From Crocodylus rhombifer (taxonomy: Eukaryota > Chordata > Crocodylia > Crocodylidae), in NCBI GenBank assembly GCA_038503035.1, contig JAVSML010025176.1:1190956-1254955 (forward strand): a DNA stretch of 64,000 bases, in the 5' to 3' direction. The notes under the pieces are model-generated. The model was given only the letters and a program-made list of their open reading frames with translations, made no database searches and had not been told where the DNA came from. This document shows, in pieces, positions 58,490 through 64,000 of the stretch. A program made the translations under genes and the position numbers. The stretch's first letter is position 1, and each line of letters begins with the position of its first letter.

Positions 58490-60436
58490 GATAATATTGG
58501 TACCAGTGCTCAGCAGCAGCAGTCCTTTGATACGATGATGAAAGTTTTCTAATAAATAAAGAAGTTTTTGGTGAGTCAGCAGATGACCGAGTCCAATCCA
58601 AGAACTGCATGCAAGACTGCAGATGTGGTAAATCTTCCTCCTCAAACTGAACAGATCCTGCTGACAGCAGGTCACAGCTCTTTCCTTTGTCTCTCACATC
58701 TACAGTGAGACAAGTTGATTTCAAAATAACTGATGCCACAACAGCACTGGGGACAATTAAGTACTTAACTCTCCCAGGTTCTGTATCAATAACGCACTTT
58801 TTCAGACTGGCCTTCAATGTGTTCTTGAATCTCTTCTTCTGTTCACCTCTAGAGTGGTCAACATCAGCGGGTTGGGAGTATAGGACTTACTTTGGGAGCC
58901 GGTCATCAGGCAGCCTTATAATATGCCCGGTCTAACAGAGCTGGTGACATATAAACATAGCTTCAATGCTGGTAGTGTTTGCTTGAACCAGAACGCTGGC
59001 ATTCATTCTTCTGTCCTTCCTATTGATATGGAGGATTTCCCAAGGACACTGCTGATGCTAACACCCTACACATTTCAGGTTTTTCTGATATGTTGTCAAG
59101 TTTCAAACCCATAAAACCATATAGACAACAGCCTGGTAGATGAGAAGTACACTTTGGGTCTAATCATGGAACACAATTTTGGAGATGTCCAAAGGTAAAT
59201 TTTACCCAGTGTTGAAGATCATCATCTACATTTGGTTTTTGTTTGTTTTCCGGGGGAGGGGGAAATGGGGCAAAAGTGGCCACTCAGGTAAGGGAAATGC
59301 TCAACGTTCTCTAACAATTGCCCTCTAATTGTAGTGCGTGGAAAAGCATTTAGTTGGTTAGGAGTGTACTGGTAAAGGATCTTGGTTTCCCTGAAGTTGA
59401 TTTTGAATCCAAGCATTTCATATACTTCACAGAAATGATCAAAAGTGTGACTTGGAGCTGCTCTTCAATCAAGTGAGCACACACAAAACAATTGGCATAC
59501 TGAAAATCAGTAACAGAGGTGTTGGTTATCTTGGATCTGGAACATGACTGGTTAGTGTTGAAACAGATCCGTGTCCATATGATACTGAATACTGACCCCA
59601 GATGGAAGTCTATCAGCAGTCAGATACAGAAGAGACATGATATAGATGGAAGACAGTGTCAATCCAGTTGCATATTTTTGCTCGACTCCCACTCCAATAG
59701 TGAAGGGGTCCATTTGCAAGCCATTGCTTAGGACAGTTGCTAACATATTGTCACGAAGGAGTCTGACAATAGTAACACATTTTGGTGAGCATCAGGATCT
59801 TCTATTGGGCCTCTCTGTTCATTAAATCAAAGACCTTAGTCAAGTCAATGACAATCATGTAAAGAACTCAGTGCTGCTTGCAGCACTTCTGCAGCAGCCT
59901 AGCAACAATGATCATATCTACTGTACCTCTAAGTGATCTGAAACCACACGGAGACTCAGGTAAGATCTCCTCAGTGAGGAGAATATTGAGGACAATGTGA
60001 GCAAGGATCTTCCCAGCTATAGACTGGAATGCAATTTTCTCTATCACTCCCCTTGGATAAGTTAACAATTCTGGAATCTCTGAAGTCACTAGGAATCTGT
60101 TCATGTTTCCAGATTATTCATAATAACATCATATAGCTGGTGAAAGAATTTTTTCTCACCTTACCTAAAAAATTCAGCTGGTATGCCACCATGATCAAAA
60201 GCTTTTTGTTTTTCATCTACTTAATGGCTTTCAAGGTGTCATGATAAGTTGGTGGATCTATAAGGTAGTTTTTAATAGAGTGATGTGGAATGCTTTGATG
60301 ACATTGTCTTCAACCTCACAATCTTAGTTCAGGAGCTCTTGAAAAAGTTCCTGCCACTGTGTGTTGATGGTAAAAGCTTCCCTTAAGGAGTGTTGCTCCA
60401 TCCTAGGGTCTCAGAGATGTGTACTTGGCTTATAGC
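58490..60436 (-). mobile_element. Ancient non-CR1 LINE, 3' part (RT core to C-terminus), split by CR1 copy D
   Basis: On the minus strand, entering from CR1 copy D, I can read in order: L-R-P-x-D-G-A-T-L-L-K near 60410; Q-W-Q-E-L-F-Q-E-L-L-N; D-H-G-G-I-P-A-E-F-F near 60190; S-I-A-G-K-I-L-A-H near 60020; E-S-P-C-G-F-R-S-L-R-G-T near 59940; a decayed V-K-Q-G-C-type region near 59680; L-G-F-K-I-N-F-R-E-T-K near 59390; S-I-E-A-M near 58965; D-D-R-L-P-K near 58900; and K-A-S-L-K-K-C near 58810. These are the RT palm and C-terminal blocks of a LINE lineage clearly different from CR1. I cannot name the clade; an RTE-related one is possible. It continues on the other side of copy D. Confidence 0.8.
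58790..60436 (-). pseudogene. Reverse transcriptase remnant of the ancient LINE
   Basis: The longest uninterrupted piece is 59868-60104, covering I-A-G-K-I-L-A-H through R-L-L-Q-K-C. Other pieces are at 59552-59746, 59222-59416 and the frame that ends near 58485. The catalytic Y-A-D-D region reads Y-A-N-C near 59493, so a residue is lost or replaced at the metal site. Stops and shifts occur about every 50-80 residues, so decay is far deeper than in CR1 copies A-C. Beyond K-A-S-L-K-K-C the frame 58485-58790 probably runs into non-coding DNA. Confidence 0.75.
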
Positions 60437-60439
60437 CAG

Positions 60440-62275
60440 ATTTTATAGACATTAGGGCTGGAAGGGACCTCGTAAGATCATTAGGACCAGCCCCCTGCCC
60501 AAGGGGCAGGAAATCAGCTAGGGTAAAAGGATCCCAGCAAGATAAGCATGCAAATATTTCTTTAAAGTGTCCAGAGTAGATGCATGCACCACCTCTGGGA
60601 GGGAGTCTGTTCTAGGCCTTGGGGGCTTGGATAGTAAAGAAGTTTTTCCTTATGTGCAGCCTAAAATGGTCTTGCAGGAGTTTGTGACCATTGGACCTTG
60701 TCATCCCCTGGGGTGCTCTGGTAAACAGGCATTCCCCCAGATCCTGATGCACACCCCTTATGTATTTAGAAGCTGCCACCAAGTCACCCCTGAGCCTGTG
60801 CTTCTCCAGGCTGAAGAGTCACATAGCTTGCAGCCTCTCTTCATAAGGCCTGCTCTCTTGCCCTCTGATCATGCATGTGGCTCTCCTCTGGACTCTTTCA
60901 AGCTTCGCCACATCCTTCCTAAACTGTGGAACCCAGAACTTGATGCAGTACTCCAGCTATGGCCTCACCAAGGCTGAGTACAGCGGGAGGATGACAACCT
61001 GCTGGGTCTCGCTCAAGATGCATTGGTAGACGCAAGCCAGAGTTTTGTTTGCTTTGCCAGCTGTGGTATCTCATTGGTGGCACATATTCATCTTGTGGTC
61101 AATCATGACCCCCAAGTCATGGTGCTAGCGAGTGTAGCATGCCGAACCTAGAAGTGTGATGCAGGGTTTCCCCCCTCCCCCCAAGGTGGAGCACTTTGCA
61201 TTTCTCTATATTGCATGCCATCAGATTTTCACCCACCCACCTGTCAAGCCTATTAAGGTTGGCCTGGATCACCAGTCTATCCTTAAGCGTGGACACTCTT
61301 CCCCAAAGTTTGTTGTCATCAGCGAACTTAGCTAGTCCACTTTTGACACCAGCGTCCAGATCGTTTATGATGACATTAAAAGAGTATAGGTCCAAGAACA
61401 GAGCTTTGGGGGGCACCACTAGTCACTGAGTGCCATGTTGATTTGGTTCCGTCAACTACCAGTCTCTGGGTCCAATCTCAGAGCCAGGTCCCCAGCCATT
61501 GGACTGTGGAGTGGAGTAGTTAAGGCTTCAGTTGCCCAATTTTTCCATGAGGACATCATGGGGCACCAGGTTAAAGGCTTTTTTAAAAGTCCAAATATAT
61601 GATATCAACCTCGTCCCTTTTTTCCAGGTGATACGTCAGCTGGTCATAGAAGGAAATGAGAGTAGTCAGGCAAAACCTACCCACAACAAACCCCTCAGAA
61701 TGTTGCCTTCTGTTAGCCTGTCAAGAATGGTTTCTTTGATAATTTTTGTCCAAAATCCTTCCCAGGGATTGAGGTCAAACAGATTGGCCTGTAGTTTCCT
61801 GGGTCTTCTTTCCTCCCTTTCTCAAAGATGAGCACCACATTGGCCCTCTTCCATTCTTCAGGTACTTTGCCTGAGTGCCACGAGTTCTCGAATATCCTTG
61901 CCAGTGGCTGAGCTATGATGTCTGCCAGTTTCTTTAGCACTCTTGGGTGTAACCTATCCAGACCAGCTAATTTATGGGGCTCCAGCTTCTCAAGATGCTC
62001 CCTCACATGATCCATGCCAAAGGTGGGCATATGTATACCCTCATCCTGGTCATCCCACATTATAGTAGGCAGGGTGGTCCCTTTGGGGTGGTGAAAAACT
62101 GATGCAAAGTAATCACTGAGTAGATTGGCTTTTTCCTGGGTGTTGGTAGTCAGCTGCCCCAGCTGGTTTAGCACGGGTCCAATGTTGCCCTTGTTTATTT
62201 TTTTGACTTCCCACATATCTGAAGGACTTTTTATTGTCCTTGATTTGTGGTCATAGAAGCCAAAGCCTTCACAAT
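60440..62275 (-). mobile_element. CR1: CR1 LINE, copy D, nested inside the ancient LINE
   Basis: The 3' end is near 60440 ('ttttatagacattagggctg'), with a single terminal unit. On the minus strand it carries the CR1 3' UTR, the ORF2 C-terminus, the RT palm and fingers, and part of the linker up to about 62275 ('ggacaataaaaagtccttca'). Similarity beyond that is uncertain. It is clearly more diverged from copies A-C than they are from each other, with many substitutions. It sits in the same orientation as the LINE it interrupts. Confidence 0.88.
60540..62270 (-). pseudogene. CR1 ORF2 reverse transcriptase remnant (copy D)
   Basis: Readable segments: 61713-62216 (Q-L-G-Q-L-T-T-N-T-Q-E-K-A-N-L-L, then R-L-H-P-R-V-L-K-K-L-A, then N-Y-R-P-I-C-L-T-S-I-P-G-K) and 61117-61419 (the D-L-D-A-G-V-K-S-G-L-A-K block and an intact F-A-D-D box at 61315-61326). 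The C-terminal R-P-A-L-Y-E-E-R-L-type region lies further down at lower coverage. Frame breaks lie near 61430-61700 and below 61117. It has 'ggagcac' at 61188-61194, so it lacks the deletion shared by copies A and B. Confidence 0.85.
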
Positions 62276-62439
62276 GGCACCAGCGCCACAGTCTTCAGTT
62301 TACTGCCTCAATTCATCTCTTTCCTCAGCCCGTGACCCGTAACTAGAAGGATTGAGGAAAAAACCACCTGCACTGCCAAACCCCTGAGCCCCACTCCCAG
62401 AGCCCTGTAGCCATTCAGAACCCAGCTGGGATTGCTCCA
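62276..62439. other. Unassigned sequence between CR1 copy D and the ancient LINE
   Basis: About 160 bases, moderately GC-rich, that I could not place in either flanking LINE. It may be the diverged 5' edge of copy D, a diverged part of the host LINE's ORF, or a third small insertion. Confidence 0.4.
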
Positions 62440-62890
62440 AGCTATATCATTTGTGTCCATAGCTTTGGTTGCACAAAAGAAACTGCGGATGTCATGGCTG
62501 TCAGCAAACCTTTGAACCTTTTTTGCTTTGTCCTCCCACCACTTGTCCTTTTGCTCCCAAATTTTCCTCTAGTTTTCAGCTTTAACAGAGCAGTAAGAAT
62601 CTTGCTTTTATTTGAAGTTGATGTCATTCCACCAAGCTTTAAGGCTATCCTTTTTCCATCAATGAGAGCTTTTCTTTCCCCATCATTCTTACCAAACTAG
62701 TCAAACCAACTCCTTACCATCAGGATGTTTCCTTGTGGAAAACCCTAGGGATTCTTCACCTATCTCATGGATGCCTTTCTTGAGACTCTCCCAGTCATCA
62801 ACCATGTCAAAATCATCAGGGAGGTCAAGAGTCTCACTGAAGCCCTGCTGGAGGTGATCGCTTTTAGTGGGTCCTTTCAAGTATTCTACA
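62440..62890 (-). mobile_element. Ancient non-CR1 LINE, 5' part (endonuclease-RT linker)
   Basis: The minus strand reads, in order and with frame breaks: L-D-L-P-D-D-F-D near 62833; D-D-W-E-S-L-K-K-G-I-H near 62790; L-G-F-S-T-R-K-H-P-D near 62735; K-A-W-W-N-D near 62635; D-K-W-W-E-D-K-A-K-K-V near 62540; and F-A-D-S-H-D-I-R-S-F-F near 62500. This is the linker between endonuclease and RT in the same LINE whose RT lies at 58490-60436; the two halves are in the right order and orientation around copy D. The 5' limit near 62890 is approximate. Confidence 0.75.
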
Positions 62891-63119
62891 TGGAGTAGTT
62901 AATAGAAATTATATTGGTGCCCACACTACGGTCAACACTTTTATAATAAACATGTAATTTAGATCTTGGCTAGCTGTGACCAGGAGTTCTTTTCTTCATT
63001 TATCCCTGGTGAAAAGGGTGGAACATTGTCCCTCTCATGTAGTTTTTACTAGTTATTCCTGCCTTTTTCATTTCAGTATTAAATTGCTGTAACATGGTCA
63101 ACATAACACTATACATTAG
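62891..63119. other. No gene recognised
   Basis: Short AT-rich interval with nothing supported. Confidence 0.5.
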
Positions 63120-63149
63120 CACCAAAGCCTTTGTAACTTTCAATTTTGT

Positions 63150-63174
63150 ATCACCCGGTTGAGAACTACCATTG
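63150..63174 (-). mobile_element. hAT-like MITE end
   Basis: Reverse-complemented, the sequence ending at 63174 reads 'caatggtagttctcaaccgg', a decayed form of the 'cagtggttctcaacc' hAT terminus. Its other end was not found. Confidence 0.4.
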
Positions 63175-63192
63175 TGCTACTTTAGCTTACCT

Positions 63193-63438
63193 CAGTGCGT
63201 CTCAACCAGGGAGTTGCTGCCCTGTCTGCCAAATGATGTCCAACATACCTCTTGCATAGCCAGATAAAGCTCAAACAGGCAGGAGCACTCGCCCTTACAG
63301 TCCTTACTAGTATGGCTCCTCCATACTCCTCCCTGAAATAGAGGTACCCAGGGCAGTTCTGCCTAGCCACTGTGGCCAGTGGGCATACACCATGACACCC
63401 CTGAAAGAGTCCCATGGCACCCTGCTTAAGAACCACTG
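63193..63438. mobile_element. hAT-like MITE (246 bp)
   Basis: The left end is 'cagtgcgtctcaaccaggga' and the right end, reverse-complemented, is 'cagtggttcttaagcagggt'. The inverted ends match at most positions. The flanking octamers (gcttacct and ctctaaat) do not match, so the target duplication is lost or the ends are slightly off. No coding capacity. Confidence 0.65.
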
Positions 63439-64000
63439 CTCTAAATAGTCTGGGACTTGGTTACTTGAAAGATCACCACTTATTCTACACAGCACTGTTG
63501 TGCTAGAGAAGTCACCAATTCAGATTTGCCTCGCTTCATATGGGAGGAAACTGCTGGCAGAGTGACCTTGATGGGAAGTCTTCAAAGCTTGTGTCCACTT
63601 CCCATCTTAACCTTACCAGCCCATTACAGGGCTTCCAATTCTTCAGCTCCCCATGCTATCTACGCAGTATTTGCTGGTAGATATTTGTTTGGAGGAGGAC
63701 AAATCATCATTCTCTGCAGAATTACCTGTATTATGTATTTTATTTGATCAAAATATGAAGTGGCTTTAGAGGACAAGACAACTATTTTCCAAAGCCTCAA
63801 AAGAAGCCTAAGTCCCATTTTTTAAAGTGTCTTGTCTAAGCTGATTTAAAGGCTCTTGAGCATTTAAGTCACTTTAGAAAAAGGATCTCAGTTTTGCCAT
63901 ATTTATAAACTATACTATTATATCTGAGTGTATGCACATGCATGGATGTATACGTTCATGTGAGAAATTTTCCAAACATCCCAGAACTCCTATTTTTATT
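63439..64000. other. No gene recognised
   Basis: AT-rich sequence up to the window edge, with frames of at most 73 residues and no recognised repeat. Confidence 0.5.

Noticed and set aside
60567..60977. 136-residue + frame
   Set aside because: Antisense shadow of the CR1 copy D C-terminal region.
63185..63446. 8-bp target duplication for the MITE at 63193-63438
   Set aside because: Flanks gcttacct and ctctaaat match at 3 of 8.
1..64000. Bacterial or phage origin with operons
   Set aside because: No dense coding, no ribosome-binding sites, and CR1, hAT and Tigger-like repeats with microsatellites throughout: a vertebrate nuclear genome.

Overview
The window looks like intergenic or deep-intronic DNA from a sauropsid vertebrate, most likely a crocodilian, with turtle as the main alternative. 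The base composition is AT-rich and coding density is essentially nil. The dominant repeats are CR1 LINEs, several of them young, together with many short non-autonomous DNA transposons whose ends and 8-bp target duplications can still be read after long decay. I found no host protein-coding exon, rRNA or intact tRNA gene and no CRISPR array. The long open frames are either retrotransposon remnants or chance frames in GC-rich repeat cores.

Layout. 1-7356: an ancient CR1/L3-like remnant (about 1040-1815), then a young CR1 copy A (+, 2558-4526), then C-rich and AT-rich DNA. 7357-9667: two adjacent non-autonomous DNA elements. 9668-19841: mostly unassigned AT-rich sequence, with an L3-like fragment (11790-12060), a TA-flanked Tigger/pogo-like element (13841-14493), a perfect 31-bp duplication (16426-16487), a tRNA-like inverted repeat (16626-16900) and an ancient CR1 tail (19480-19790). 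19842-20910: CR1 copy B (-). 20911-26440: unassigned, an LTR- or promoter-like segment near 23080-23620, and a hAT-like element (24610-25093). 26441-28160: an old CR1 split by a fold-back hAT element (26779-27767). 31248-32115: a hAT-like element holding a CR1 tail and a 10-N assembly gap. 32166-34175: CR1 copy C (-). 35546-35900: an old CR1/L3 tail (-). 37254-42781: several DNA elements around a promoter-like unit with CCAAT boxes, a TATA box and a poly(A) signal (39319-40530). 44383-44658, 47190-47637, 48821-49540 and 51629-51950: more fold-back elements. 50192-50667 and 52020-52495: one young and one old CR1 tail (+). 54161-55300 and 56879-57174: hAT elements with recognisable target duplications. 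58490-62890: an ancient non-CR1 LINE (-) split by CR1 copy D (-). 63120-63438: hAT-like ends.

Biology. All elements look dead. The CR1 ORF2 remnants encode reverse transcriptase but carry frameshifts, stops or, in copy A, a changed catalytic motif. None of the DNA transposon copies shows a transposase, so these would have depended on enzymes supplied in trans. The most informative signals are the nested insertions, which give relative ages; a 1-base deletion shared by CR1 copies A and B; and a repeated architecture of AT-rich termini around a GC-rich, self-complementary core in elements whose termini differ.
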